64,000 bases of DNA from Sparus aurata. Lineage: Eukaryota; Chordata; Actinopteri; Spariformes; Sparidae. Where the stretch lies: the NCBI RefSeq assembly GCF_900880675.1, contig NC_044199.1:13318664-13382663 (forward strand), in the 5' to 3' direction. The notes beneath the pieces are model-generated. The model worked only from the letters and a program-made list of their open reading frames with translations, searched no databases and was not told the origin of the DNA. The translations under genes were made by a program, and so were the position numbers. Below, one piece after another: positions 10,672 through 24,800 of this stretch. How positions within the stretch are numbered: position 1 is the stretch's first letter; the number at the start of each line of letters is the position of its first letter.

Positions 10672-11172
10672 AGGTTATCTCCGCCAATTTTACACATAAA
10701 AGTGTAAAAGTTTAGACATAAAAGGTCTTGGTGAATACCACTGTGCATGTGAAAAAAACTAGTAGGAATGCTTGTGTGGCTCCAGAGGGAAGCTGCATGT
10801 AATTGGATAAATTGCCTCCAGTGATGAAACTCAATGGGTAGTTGCATTGTGGGTAATGCAGGCGCTAGGTTTTGAAAAGCAGGCTGCTGGAATAGCATTT
10901 CACACCTATAACACTGTTGGACTTATTATGGACAGTTGTGAGTTAAGGGCAGTTACTGCATTTTTTTTTTTTTATTACACACATGCTTCTTCCTTTTCAG
11001 AAGCAGCTGCCAACATTACCCACAATGCAACTTAGCCAATGAGTGACGTCACTGGTGGCAATTTATCAGAATACACGCCGCTTCCTCTGCATACTACCTT
11101 TTTTCACATATGCAGTAGTACTCCACAAGACCTGTTAACAGACTATATGTGAAAAATTGGTGGAGTTACCCT
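10672..11172. mobile_element. TTAA-flanked MITE, 501 bp
   Basis: TTAA lies at 10668-10671 and 11173-11176. The inverted ends read aggttatctccgccaatttt and, as complement, agggtaactccaccaatttt. Internal inverted blocks include cattgtgggtaatg against cattacccacaatg. The copy at 37684-38034 is related. Confidence 0.8.
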
Positions 11173-12119
11173 TTAACACAACTACTGATATTGATAATAG
11201 ATGCTTGATTTAACAGATTGTTCAAACGAAAGACGGTCGTAGAATGAGTTCATAATAACTCCAGATAAAGGATTATCTTATTTTTATGATGAAACTGTCA
11301 CAGAAACATGTTCAGTGTTTATCATTATGCCACCGCCAGATTCCAGAGAACCAGAGATCTTGACTGTTGCCATGTCTGGGGGCGATCACTGTTCAGTGTC
11401 ACTGTGTCACCGCGGCGACTTCTTTCCGTGAAGCCGCACAGATAAAATAGCTGGAGGCGTCATTTTCCTGTCACCAGGCAACCGCTAATCAGCTGCTCTT
11501 GATCAATTAGCAACCACCGCTAATGACACTGACTAAAACTATTAGTAAATCACTTCCGCCATCTCAGGTGTGACACTTTAAGCCCGGTGCTCTATATCAG
11601 GGATGTCTCCTGGTGAGACAGGTTGGGCGAAACCAACCTGCCGATTCCTCTTGTAGGTTTTCTGTTGAGTTTAGATTTAACTAACAGCACAGCAGAGATC
11701 ACAAGGCAGCGACATGAGAAATGTCTCCACTCAGATTTGGTTATCTTTCGGTATTTATGCGATTCTGCCAAGCGCCTGGAGATCAAAAACATAAATCCTC
11801 CATTTTCACACCAAAAAAATGCAGCTTGAGTGACATTAATGTCGTGTCAGTTACAACTCGAGGCAGTAAACAAGTTTCGGCAGGCTTAAATTCAATTCAT
11901 AACGTGTGAAAAGCCTCTCACTGAACTTGCGGGCGAGCTTTGAGAGCTTATCTTTGGGTGATAAATGGATAACTACCTGCTTCGCATCTCTCTGCCTGGG
12001 TATTTCCTCTCACTACTGCCCCTGTCCTCTCTTTGTCACCTTTTCTCGCTCGGGAAAGTGGAAACCGACAACAGCGGGTGTCTCTTCCCTGTAACACCTT
12101 TGCTCCCTGTCCCTTCTAG

Positions 12120-12190
12120 TGTGAACTCCCCGAGCCTGGCAGCAGCTGTAGCAGACTGAGCAGGGTGCTGGTAAGCTGAAGCCCGGGGAG
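12120..12190 (+). other. trpc4: 5' UTR part of trpc4 coding exon 1
   Basis: The acceptor cccttctag ends at 12119. The next 71 bp carry an in-frame stop before the ATG, and the ATG at 12191 begins the family-typical MSQLYY start (MAQFYY in mammals). Confidence 0.7.
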
Positions 12191-12347
12191 ATGTCACAAC
12201 TATACTACCGACGGACTGACAGCTCCTCATACCGGGACCGCATCCCGCTGAGAATAGTGCGGGCCGAGTCGGAGCTGTCGCCTTTGGAGAAGGCCTACCT
12301 CGGAGCTGTGGAGAAGGGGGACTACGCCAGCGTCAAACAGGCTCTGG

Positions 12348-12349
<2 letters not shown>
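12191..12349 (+). CDS. trpc4: trpc4 coding exon 1 (residues 1-53)
   Basis: Encodes the start Met through the YRDRIPLRIVRAESELSP block to QALE. It ends in phase 0 at a donor that is the beginning of a GT microsatellite. Confidence 0.95.
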
Positions 12350-12383
<34 letters not shown>

Positions 12384-15300
12384 ACGTGTGTGTTTGAATA
12401 AGTGCATGGATGAACGGATGATTCGATTAGCAAATGGATGAGCGCATACAGTCAATGAAACTCTAAATTATGGACAGATGAATGGATGGAAATTGAAGCC
12501 TTAATCTAATTGGAGTGATTGAGAACTGGTTGGGAGATTTATGGGTAACGTGCGGCTATAATTATCCTCCGCTCATTTCCATACACATCTGGGGCCTTCA
12601 TTTACCTTTGACAAGTGTCAGATCTTTAGCGGACCCTTACTATTGGTAAAGGGCCAGCTGTTTGGCATCTCACAGTACCTGGGAATGCCCTAAATTATGC
12701 CAAAAACAGAGGAAATTTCACATAGCAATGCGACCGAGTGCAATAAAGTAAACCAGTAACGCAACAAAAACTGGTTTTCTTGAGATAAAGTCTTGTTGTA
12801 AGAGCCCCCGTTAGCCTATGGTACTGAAAATTCCATGCTGCCATTTCAGGCCCTTTAGTCTCCTAGCCTAGCCTAGCCTCATCGATGTAGCATTGTTGTG
12901 TGTAGCTACTAGCACATTGTGTTGTGCTAGTAGCTGCTAGACTAGCAACGCCACCCTTTATGTGATGTAACTCTTTTTTATTTTGTATTTTTTAAAACTT
13001 GCAGTCCTCCCTAACAGTAATCCATTACATTAAACAGTTACAAAGTACAAAGTAATACAACCCATTTCTAGGGATGTCTTTATTATGTTCTTACTATATC
13101 AGGTGCCACGTTATCACCCCGACCTGTGTTAACTGGCACGCTGAAGGCGGTCTGGATGACGCACACTTAATTTAACTCACAATATCTGCCAAGTGACACT
13201 GAATCATCGCCCACTCGAGGTCGAATCCAGTCCCCTTTTTCTCCCAGTCTTTGTTATATTTCTTCCCACATTTCGCCCACGTTGTCTGTGGCATTGTCAG
13301 CCAAGAAGCTAATGAAAACACCACAAATAGCGCTCAATTTGATTCGAAATGTCATCCATATTTATTGTGTATGGGGGAAATGGGACGGGGCGGGAGGGTA
13401 CAGGGGGTGTAGACGGAAAATGTCGCTTTGTTTTAGAAAGGAGAGACAGGAGACATGGGAGCGAGCCCAAAGAAGCAACTTAAAAAAAACACACAAAAAA
13501 AACAAACACAGGCATTTCCCTTAAAAATCAATATGTTTTCACTGAGTACTTCCCCTCTAATCAATGACTTTCTTGTAAAACCAAGTACCAAAGTAGCTGC
13601 TGAAACAAACCCCTGACCCCGATGACAACTTTACTCATTCGACAGGAGGCGGAGATCTACTTCAAGATCAACATCAACTGCATCGACCCCCTCGGTCGCA
13701 CGGCCCTGCTGATTGCCATCGAGAACGAGAACCTGGAGATCATCGAGCTGCTGCTCAGCTTCAACGTCTACGTCGGCGATGCCCTGCTGCACGCAATCCG
13801 CAAGGAGGTGGTGGGTGCCGTGGAGCTGCTGCTGAATCACAAGAAGCCCAGTGGCGGCATGCAGGTGAGCGGGGCCGGGACTAATGCGAGTGGAGCGAGT
13901 TTTCAAATTAGAACGTCACTGGCGGTGAGCTGCTGACTAGGCTGAGGAGGGGTGTGCTTGGAGAGAAACTTGGTGGTATTTACCTTCTCTCCAAAAGACA
14001 TGCCCCCCGATTAATATGCAACCAAATTGCATCATCGTGTTGGTATTTTCCGCATCAATATATTTCTATTTTTGGAGTATATAGAAGATGCTAATGCTAT
14101 TTCTCTTCCAAAAGGAGGTGTAACTACTCAACAGGATATGACATTGCACTAATTTCCATATCCGCAACTCACACTCACCAAAAAAGGCTCACAGCGGAGA
14201 TTTGTTTCAAACCCCCTGAGAGCTGATCAATAAGGCCAATGGCACGGCGGCCCTCGTGTCCAATCACTGGAGGAACTCTGGGATCTTTAATGAATGGCTA
14301 AGTGCGGCTTCGGCCACTAAAATACTGGTGCTCATAGTGTGGTTTATAAGCTGCGTGCTGCTGTCCGGAGCTTTTTTTCACACATCCAAAATAATTGACC
14401 CAGCATTGTTGGCAACAACAAAAGCCGACACTTCAAAAAAGCTGACTTCACAAGCTTTTTTTCTTCTTTTCTGTCGTCAGGAAAAAAAGGAGCAGGTTTT
14501 TTAACAGAACGAGATTTAACGAGCATGTTTGGAAAAAGCCAGCCGTGAGAAAATATGACGTACAATGAGTGTTTTTTTTTTTTTATAATCTTAGGATTTA
14601 GATTAGTTCACTATTGTAAAACACTGCTGCTCATAAATAAACCTCTTCCTCTAGTCGATAAGAACTGCCTCTGAAGCGATTTAATTACTGTAATCGAAAA
14701 GGAACGCTAGTCAAATTAATTTCAAATTGATGCCCCTTCGCGACTGATTGCGCTCCGCTTGAGGAGAGTTTTGTTCTTGCTTGTTCCCACCAAACGTGTG
14801 TGGCACACACACACACACGCTTGTCTTCTTCCCCCTCTTCCTATCAGCGGTAATGCGCCAAACCACAACAGAGCAGATGTTTTCGGCTTCATCCATCACC
14901 TGAAGGGGAGATGCCGGTGCCCTGTTGTGCCCTGCTCTTTTTGGCTTCGATGAAATAAAGTGAAATGAAAATTAAGCGAGGAAGCGAAACAAAAGCTCAG
15001 GCCCGTCTTTTAAATGGATGCGGAAGGGAGTGGGATACTAGAGGCCGGCAATTTCAGTCCGAACCCCTCAGCTGTGACATCCATCAGCTCCCACATTTCC
15101 TCTTCACCTTCGTGCCCTCATAAGATTGTGCCTCTTCCCCATCGCATGACTGGGTTGTGGAAAATAAAGCACTGTAGCGCTACCAAATTGACCCAGGAGA
15201 TGATCATTGATTACATTAAAATCCTGTCTGGGAAAAGTGCATCTTATCTGTCGCTGAGGTTTGATTAATGACAAGATTAATTTCATGCTTTGCTGGAATT

Positions 15301-18300
15301 GTTTGTATTTGTCGGTCTATTTTGCCGGCTGTCTGAGCGATTTGTTTGCAATCGTCTCGCAAGTGCTTGCGCCTCATTTGTTTTTCTTGCTGAGGAGCCC
15401 ATCGGATGTTGGCTTTTCAAACAGATTTTAATGCATTTTCCTACAGATACGCATCTGTTGGAGGCACAGACACCAGAACTCACAGCATTTCTCAATTAAA
15501 AGGGCCTTCGGGCGCCTCTCTCTGCTTTGCTGTTTGTTCTTTTTCCGTCAGTTTTTTTTTCCGTCCTCGATGTTTCTTCTTTGCGGTCTGTGCAACCTGC
15601 TTCACTCGTACATAAAGATAGTTACATAAAGGGATCCCTCCTCTGCCTACATATGACACAAAGCACTATGTGAAGTAAAGCGCGATCGTGCTTGAATCCA
15701 CAAAGACTCAAGCTTGTTTTTCTGCAGCATCATTCAAAAACAAAGACAGCTCGGCGTCCCGTTTTAATACCGGCTTTAATCCGACAACAGCATATGTGAA
15801 GTTGTGGGATGACAGGTGAGAAGCCAGCGGGGCGCGCGGTGAAAGCAGAACCACAAGGATGCTAATGTTGCGTTTCTCATCAATATGCTGATGGCGAACG
15901 CTTCATTCTAATATGAGTAACACATATGCATTACGCGGACAAGTGGGCTGTAATTTCTCGCTCCCATTCTCGGCTATTATCATAACTGCACATCTAGCAC
16001 CCTGCACTCCCCCTGCTCCGTGCTTGGGCCCGGGCCAGGGCTGTTTGATGTCGATTATTTGATGTCCCTCCTCCTCCCACATGGAGAGCGGAGTATGTAG
16101 CTTATTAGATCACCCTCCTCTGCGAAATATGACAACTCTCAGACATGGCTCCGCGCCACAGTTTGGCGTTGCCGCTGCATTGTGACTGCTGAGAGGGTAA
16201 ACTGCAACGAGTAACTGACGTCCACATGATGAAAACATGGTAAAGTGGGAGGATGAAGCATTCCCAGGAATACGAACTAATACCACGAGTAACGATTCTT
16301 CGTGCGTATGTTGTTCCTCGGAGAGAAGCGTCGACACAGAGTTTTCGAAGAAGCTATTTCTGTTTCTGCTCATAATAGACAGAACTTTGAAGTGGAACGT
16401 TTCTAACACAACCCCCCATAGGACAGTAAATGTCTCATCTTTTCTTTAATGTGCATTCACATCTATCGTGTGTGACATCTTTGTAATTCATGAACATATC
16501 AGCAAACCAGCAAAAAGTGCCTTCCTACCTCTGTGGATGGAGATGTCAGTCCATCTGATGGTTGGTCAGTCAATCATTGATGGTGTGGAGAGGATGAATC
16601 TTAATGACTTCTGTGATACCCTGACATTCCCTTTAGCAACCCCATTTGATCGTCATTTTGGGTTTCAAGAGATAATATATAATAACTCTGTGTTAAAATG
16701 TATAAGATATGTAGTTTTTTCCCAACAGTGTTCAAACCCAGATAAATCCATAAGTTTATTCAAGCCAAAGGGGCATTTCACTTGCTCGCCTGTTGCTATA
16801 ACTTCAATTTTACTAAATTGACATATTTTACAAAATGTGAAACCTTTGAAAACACAACCATCGAAACGCGCAGGATCTAAAACAGAGGTTAAAAAGCAAA
16901 CAGCAGTGATTTGAGACAGCCAAAGCTAACTGACCACCCTTTTCCTACTTACCAGTTTCCATTGTTTGACAAAGATGCTCCAACATCTTGGTCAATCGAT
17001 AAACCGCAGGAATAGTGCCTCAATCTAACAATGGAGGGGGAAAAAAATCGAAATAGCCTAGCAGTGCAGCAAACGTCCATGAAGCTATGATTCCGATTCA
17101 TGATTTGGCATTCTTGAATCCCATATTTAAATCTGTTTGCTTGTATAAATGGACAGGGTGACTGAAAAAGCACATTTCCTGCATCTGTTATTAGCCTTCA
17201 AACTTCAAATGACCTTAACATTCATCTTTGTGAGTCTCCCTCATTCTTATTCCCATACATCTTCTGTTTGCACCCAACTATCGCAGGTTTATCCTCCAGC
17301 CATCCCCCGACTATCTCTTCTCTCACTCTCTCTCCGTTCCCTTTCTCCCTTGACACAGAAATCAGATAATAAGCCTTCATTTAAAAGAGGCGAAGAGGGC
17401 CAGCTTTCGGCTACTGCTCTGCAGCCACGCATTCGCACTGAGTGACATGGGAATAGTGCAAGGGCTTAGCTGGAGTGGGTGATAAGAGGGATAGGTGGAA
17501 TGAGTTTCTTTCTGAGCATAATGATTCCCTGCTGAAATGTGTGAAAGACTGATGCTTTTCACTACACTGTGGTCTATACTCTTGCTATGGATGGAATCTG
17601 CGACTTTGACCAAGGGCATAAATTCTTGATGGTATTTTATCTTCTTTTTTTTTCAAACTGCATCTGCCAAAAGCTCCGACGGCTGTTTTTTGATCCTGCT
17701 TATTTAATTTAACTTCACTGCGAAGACCTTGGAACTGCACACTGAGGTGAGCAGAGGGTCTTTCAGAGGCTCTGTGTTTAACCAAACCAATTACTTCCAA
17801 AGTGAACTGAGGATGTCAGATGAAACTGACAGAAAGGAAAAAAAAGACCCTGAGGTCTAAATAGATCAGTCGGTGGGCTTTGTGAGCTCCATTCCATGTC
17901 ATTAAAGCTTTTATTCTCTCTTCTTCCCCTGAAAGGTTCCTCCTATCTTATTGGACAAGCAGTTCTCTGACTTCACCCCTGACATCACTCCCATCATCCT
18001 CGCTGCACACACCAACAACTATGAAATTATCAAGCTTCTGGTGCAGAAAGGCGTGTCCATGCCACAGCCACATGAGGTGGGTGAACTCAACGTGTTTGCG
18101 GTATTAATTGCATTTGTGTTTTGCAGTTATTATCAGTGTGAAACCCCATTTCTACAGAGTGAAATTAGTCTTGATTAAAGTTGTGTGTTGTATCAGCAAC
18201 GTCAATGGAATCAATGTAGATGATACCAAGCTACACAATGTCAAATATATAGTAGCTGACATTGGATACAAATAATAGACACCAACTTATATTAAATTAT

Positions 18301-21300
18301 TAAAGGTGCAATATGTAAACAATCATATTCCAAAGAGATAGGGGCAGCATATCACCAGAGTTACAGCTAGCTGTTGCTAACTGTAGCTGCTGCTAGCGAG
18401 TAAGTCATATTAGCAATTATTATTAATAATTATCATTATCAGCACCACAAGACAAATACAAAATTGATTTAATGCAAGATATTATTTCTTCACATTTTGT
18501 TGATTAATTTAGTTCATTTTTGCACGTTGTAAACTAAAAGTCTGACTTATATCACGTTTAACTTTTTCTGATGCTGGAAAATGTTTGTTTACTTGATTCA
18601 TTTTTGTGAACAAGTGTGCTTTTTTTTATTATGAGCTTATTAACTGTAAGTGAAAAGCTTCAATACAATGCACATTTTACAAGGTGTGAAATTCAACTGA
18701 TTTGGCCATTAACGTGTAAAAACACCATACCCAAGCATGACAGTCCTGACGGTGCTTGCGTTGCTACAGCAGATGGGAAAGTGACCCCTTACAAGGTGTC
18801 GGGGAAGCCTCATTAAAACGCGCCCATGCTCTGTTTGATGTTGCAGGTGCGCTGCAACTGTGTTGAGTGTGTGTCCAGTTCAGATGTGGACAGCCTGCGG
18901 CACTCGCGCTCGCGCCTCAACATCTACAAAGCGCTGTCAAGTCCCTCTCTAATTGCGCTCTCCAGCGAGGACCCCTTCCTCACTGCGTTCAGGCTCAGCT
19001 GGGAGCTGCAGGAGCTCAGCAAGGTGAGGACAAGAGAGCCAGCTAATGAAACGTGGGAAATGAGTTTAAAGCGCTGAAATATTACTTGGATGTCGCTTAG
19101 ATGAACATCTATGTGCCCTTTCATGATACCATTGTGTGACATTCAGTGGTCTGTCTATTGATTACCTATGTGGTAATATAAATTGGTCTGGGTAAATGTC
19201 ATTTGATGAAAAAGGGTGTAAAATTCAAAAGGGTCAGCTATAAAAATTCAGAAAAAAACAGGAACCGTGCACATTATAATTCAATAAATTTATAGTAATA
19301 GTAAATAAAATAAGAGATTTTAGATTCTTTCATTGAGTTGAAATTTAATCATGCTGCACAAATCTCTACTTTTATTGTTTTGTAGGACTAAATAAATGCA
19401 GCTTACATATTGTATATTTTACACATATTTTAACATGTTGCATTCATTACATTTCTGTTACAGCTTCTTAACACAAAATGCCCAGAAGGCAAACACCACT
19501 TTCTAGACCTCTCTTTTAGTATTTTTCCCTGATATACTGACTTACATGTCTGCTGCCGGGTTCTGGCACAACTCACTATGTTGATCTGGATTCTTGCGTG
19601 CGCTCATTTTTAAAGGTGGAGAATGAATTCAAATCGGAGTACGAGGAGCTTTCCCAGCAGTGTAAGCAGTTTGCCAAGGACCTCCTGGACCAGACGAGAA
19701 GCTCCAGAGAGTTGGAGATGATCCTCAACTACAGGGATGACATCAACCTACTGGACGAGGAGGGGAACAGCGACCTGGCACGACTCAAACTAGCTATCAA
19801 GTACCACCAAAAAGAGGTGAGCGCGAGACGTAGTCATCATTTATCAGCCTCACGTTCACTTTTACCTATTCAGCTCATGACTTTGGTCTGTTCTAAGTTC
19901 TTTTGAGTGGATCAGGTGGAAAAAGCAGTGAGAGGAGAAGGCAGCGTGAGCTCTGTATCTTGCAGTTATTTCGATGTTCACTCTACCATTTTAAACAGAA
20001 GAATAAAGTAGTCTTTGAAGTAGTGTTGTCATGATACCAAAAATATGACTTCGGTACGATACCTGCCTAAAATATCTCGATACCGATACTGAAACGATAC
20101 CATGGCGGAAAACTAAAACATCATCAAAAGTAATGGAATAAAATATTCGATGACAGAATGTGAAACTTCAAATGACTTATTTCTTTTTATTAAAACACAG
20201 TAAAAAAACAACAACTTTTTTTGTAAAAGCTGCTGAGCTTTATAGCTACTTAACCTGTTAGAACAACAATGAAATGATTATGCAGCTGTTTAATTTAGCT
20301 GCCAATCTGGTTACAAGCAACTCTGTATCCAGGAAGACAAGTGTCTTCTTGTTTTGTTCATTTGTCTTGTTTGCTCTTAGAGATTATTAAATAACCTGAT
20401 TTTCCATAGTAAAAATTAACAGCACGTTAAGTACAATTTTATTCAGCATAAAAATAATGAACATAAATGACATTAACTGTAAGTCTGGCAATTCATAAAA
20501 TAAGATAATACTTTATTCATCCCACAAAGGGGAATTTTGCAATTTGCATTTCATGATGATAAAGTTCAAACCCTGGATTATTAGCCTGCAACTACATTAG
20601 TGCACTAAAGTGCAACACAATTGACCCAGACCTGGTGGAGGTCTGTGCTAATCAGACCATATTCTAATAATATAAATTACAATATACATTATAAATTATT
20701 GACAAAAATGTACATGCTATGATTATATGATTACCAGTACTGATTGACTTAGTGGTGTTGTTGATCAGCATACTTGAGAACACCAGCACATGTAATGGTA
20801 AAGTTGATGTTAACAGTGTGAACGTTGCGTTTGCATACAGAGATGTGAGGAACCACATCGGACTGCTAAACAGTTAGCTTTACCCCTGACTGCCTCGTAC
20901 AACTCTGATAGTAAAAAAAGTTTGCTTGTCACAAAAGAAAAAACTTGCTTGACTTCCATCCAAGGGATATTAATGCTATCCATCGCTAACCTGCAGCTCT
21001 TTGAACTCTTTGAAAAAGTCTGCATGTCTGTCAGCTACATGTTTCACCGAGTTGGACGTGTTGGCTCCTTAGGTCATTACGGATTTAAAGCATTGTTTAC
21101 AGACGGGCTTTGTGGTGTCCGTGGGCTTGCCCTTACTGTCGGCAACGTGAGCGAAATATTTCCATATTTCTCTCTGTGCGTCTGCTTCTTCAACAAGCCT
21201 AGGACGGTCAGAAGGAGCACTCATGCCACTTCCTACGGAAGCCCTAAATGGCCATGCATTCATATATTTTATTTCCTCTGTTTTCCCGTGATAACGAGTT

Positions 21301-21798
21301 AATTTCCTCCGTTTTCCCGAGATAATGCGATAATTTTCTCGAGATCTCGTGATAACGAAACTTTGTTTTCCAGAGATAACGAGTTAATTTCCTCCGTTTT
21401 ACCAAGATAACGAGTTAATTTCTTCCGTTTTCCCAAGATAACGGGATAATTTTCTCGAGATCTCGTGATCACGAAACTTTGTTTCCCCGAGATAACACAC
21501 ACACCGTAAGAGCTTGTACCCTTTATCAGCCAGGTGCACAGTAAATCATTTCATCACGTTCAGCAAAAATCATGCAGGCACACTTCAAACACGCACACAT
21601 ACGATTCACAGGAACACAGATGTTCTCGGTTCACAAAGAACATCTTTCAAAATAAAAGTCCCGCATTTAGTGTCTAATATAATTAATGAAATAATAACCT
21701 GGCTTCAAAGAATATCAGTTAACTAAATGAAAACAAGATGTTCTTATTAACAATTCACATTAAAGGTAATTTACAGTTGTTACACTAACTGACTGACT

Positions 21799-21837
<39 letters not shown>

Positions 21838-24800
21838 CTTATTATATCGTTATCTCAGGAAAACAAAGTTTCGTTATCTCGAGATCTCGAGAAAATGTTC
21901 TCGTTATCTCGGGAAAACGGAGGAAATTATCTCATTATCACGAGAAAATAAAGTTTTGTTATCTCGAGATCTCGAGAAAATGATCTCGTTATCTCGGGAA
22001 AATGGAGGAGATTATCTCGTTATCACGGGAAAACGGAGGAAATAAAATGTATGAATGCATGGCCGTTTAGGGCTTCCATAACTTTAAGCCATGCCTGTCT
22101 CGCTCTGCTGCGTGATTGTCCATCACTGTGAAACCACGCCCACTCTGGCTGCAGGCCGTGAGGAAGCAGAGAGAAGCTGCACACAGACACACTGCCCCGC
22201 TGTCGCACCACGTTCATAAAGTACCGATACTAATAAAACGCGAAAAACTATTGTTTTTAACGGCTGGGTACCGCGGTACCTTTCTAGTATCGGTTTACCG
22301 TGCAACACTACTTTGAAGGACAAACAACAAAAAAACAACAGTCACATCATTGTCCTGTATTTCGGAGGCTGCCGTGATGGGGAAGAGGGGAATATCATCC
22401 TGTTGGCTATCGACAAAATGATCTCTGTCTCTCTATCGCTCTGTCTAGTCGAGTGCACCTACCCCCCTCTTGCTCCTCAGCAGAGTTGCGCGAGCAAGAT
22501 ATGCATCAATATCGCAGTTTGAGTTGGGGTTCTGTAATATAGAGGAAGTCACATCTTGTTGTCATGCTCTCCCTAGATTTTTTCCTCTCCTATTTCTTTT
22601 TTTCCTTCCATCCAGTATCCCTCACTGCTTTATCTACTGTACAGCTTGCTGTCAGATATCGATGCCACACGCCCCAGGCAACACTCGCTGTATGTCTGCC
22701 TTGTGAAACACAGCCAAGCCTTCGAGTTAAGGCTGCACCAAAGCCAACATGTTCTCACAGGTGTCACTGGCAGCCAATATGAGCCGGTGTAATGATGTTA
22801 GATTAGCATCAGGTTCTTTGTTGGCAGTTCCAGATGCCGGTTTGGATAGGATTTTTATCTGTTTTCAATTTGGAAGCTCAAATGAATGATAGATCAGCAG
22901 AGCTTGAATTCCATTACCAAGGCACTGCGGCAGCATTGTTATACTCAATGTCAGAATGAAACTGCAACTGTAGCTCTAGTTATTTCTGTCTCTGTTATTT
23001 TCATGGCGATAATTACACTAAACGGTGTACAAAGTCTGGTCAGTCATTATGTCACTGAAAACACCTGTTGCTGGAGTTTCTCCACGCAATGCATCCAGTT
23101 AAACATGCACGAACATCTGTTTTTAATGTTTCAATGCACTGGAAAACAGCTGGTAATAAAGCGTTGATTACCTTTCCCGGTCCAGTTTCGGTTTCCTGAA
23201 ACTAGTTTGTAAATGATTCAGGAACTTTGTCGGACCTGGATTGCATTTTAAAAACGTATGAATAATTATGAGGAAAGTGGCGCGCCCCTGATAACACCAC
23301 AGGCATATTTTCCTTTACGGTTCATTGATTTAATATTTTTGTTTTTTCACGATGAACGTTCTCTCAGTGGGCAGAGACAGGAATAATTAGCGCGGGGAAA
23401 AAAGCCAATTAAAAAGTGCAATTTAATTCCTTTTCTAGTATATCATTGAAGGTGTGCTGCTGCTATATTAACCATGAGTTTTGCATGTGGAGGGCTCTAC
23501 ATCAAAGTTAACAGAAAAACATTACAGCAAAATCTGGTTAAACCTTTCAAAATAAAGGCTCTGCGATCAGGTACCCAAAAATAGGTAATATAGACCGTCA
23601 GGTTAGACTTTCAAAATAAAGCCCGCTAACAAACAAACAAAAATCAAATAATACTTGGTTGGTGTTAGGCAAAATAAAATATTGGTTAGGTTTAGGCTTA
23701 AAATAAACTACTTGGCAAGGTTTCGACACAAACAACTACTTTTTTTCGGGACCAAGAAAAAAAATCTACTTGGTTAGAGTTAGGAAAAGATCATACTTTG
23801 GGATAAAATAACTAGTTCATGTCAGGGATGTAACTTCCGCTACCGTCCCAACCAGCGCACTTTACGCTACTGTAGTAGAGAGCAGCTTTTACTCATGATG
23901 CAAGAAGAGTACCTACAGTGTCAGTCTTCGGTGCATAGGGCCACTAACCATGCTGCTGTATATGACGTGCTGGGAGTGAGAAAAGCCTGGATTTATACCT
24001 CTGTAAAGCTAAGTGTGGGAGATAGAAGAGGCTTTACCAGATAATCATCTCATTCATGCATGAACTATGTCTTTCCGGAGGCCTGGATTTAATGGCGTTG
24101 CCAAGTTATGGGAAGGCCGACGGCTTCCTCGGGCAACAAGAAAAAGGGTTAAACGGATATTACACTGCAGATTTGTTTCGCTGAATATAAAGGTGGAGCA
24201 AAAATGATGAGGAAGCAGACACATTACTCCCCGGAGTGACTTATAATTCATTCAGCCTGTCAGAGTAGATGCACTTTTGGAGGCGTCTCGATTTATGAAA
24301 CAGCCCGTTTTCTCCCGTCATCCATCCAGTTGCTGTGCGTCCAGACGCGGGTTGGCAGACGAGCTTGTTGAGTCACGAAAAGGACAATTGGGAGTACCGC
24401 AAGTGCACAGGTGGACACAATGATGGACGGTCCCCTGTCAACGTTCCCCCGCCTCTCAGCGGTTGGCAGTGAATCTGTCATCGGGCACACTGTGAACAAA
24501 CATCCACTCCGGCTGCCTTTCCCTTCACGCATCTCCTCTCCCCAGGAGTGTTTTAATTATCCAGGAGATGTTCCAATCTGCCCTTCTCCCGCACCCTATC
24601 AATAACACCCTTCGATTGCACCGGGACTTTGATGGAGGACGGCGTCTCATTATGTGGGTAACAGTCCACCCAGCTGCCCTTTTCAAATGATAAACATCCC
24701 CTAGCTAGCAGTCATCTCAAGGTAAAGTTATACTGTGTGAAATGCCCGTTCAGCGGTGGTGGGTGTGTGTTTGTTGTTTTGCGAGAAATTATTGAACAGT

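Larger units (their letters stand above)
7599..12119 (+). other. trpc4: Candidate intron 1 of trpc4, with MITEs
   Basis: No coding exon is seen. Contents are a GT microsatellite (8122-8156), a TTAA-flanked MITE (8546-8856), copy 2 of the direct repeat (9037-9382), an ATTC microsatellite (9746-9770), two more TTAA-type elements (9776-10332 and 10672-11172), and otherwise unique-looking sequence. Confidence 0.4.
20021..22310 (-). mobile_element. hAT-type DNA transposon with 8-bp target duplication, defective
   Basis: The 8-bp duplication ctttgaag lies at 20013-20020 and 22311-22318. The inverted termini are tagtgttgtcatgatacc on the left and, as complement of the right end, tagtgttgcacggtaaacc. 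Subterminal cggtac/cgatacc motifs occur at both ends. Inside are a BED-finger transposase fragment on the minus strand, a LINE-type tail and a nested MITE. The element has no complete transposase, so it is non-autonomous. Confidence 0.9.

Noticed and set aside
21290..22040. Regularly spaced repeats resembling a CRISPR array
   Set aside because: They are inverted, mirror-arranged units of a foldback transposon in a vertebrate genome. No spacers of constant length and no cas genes.
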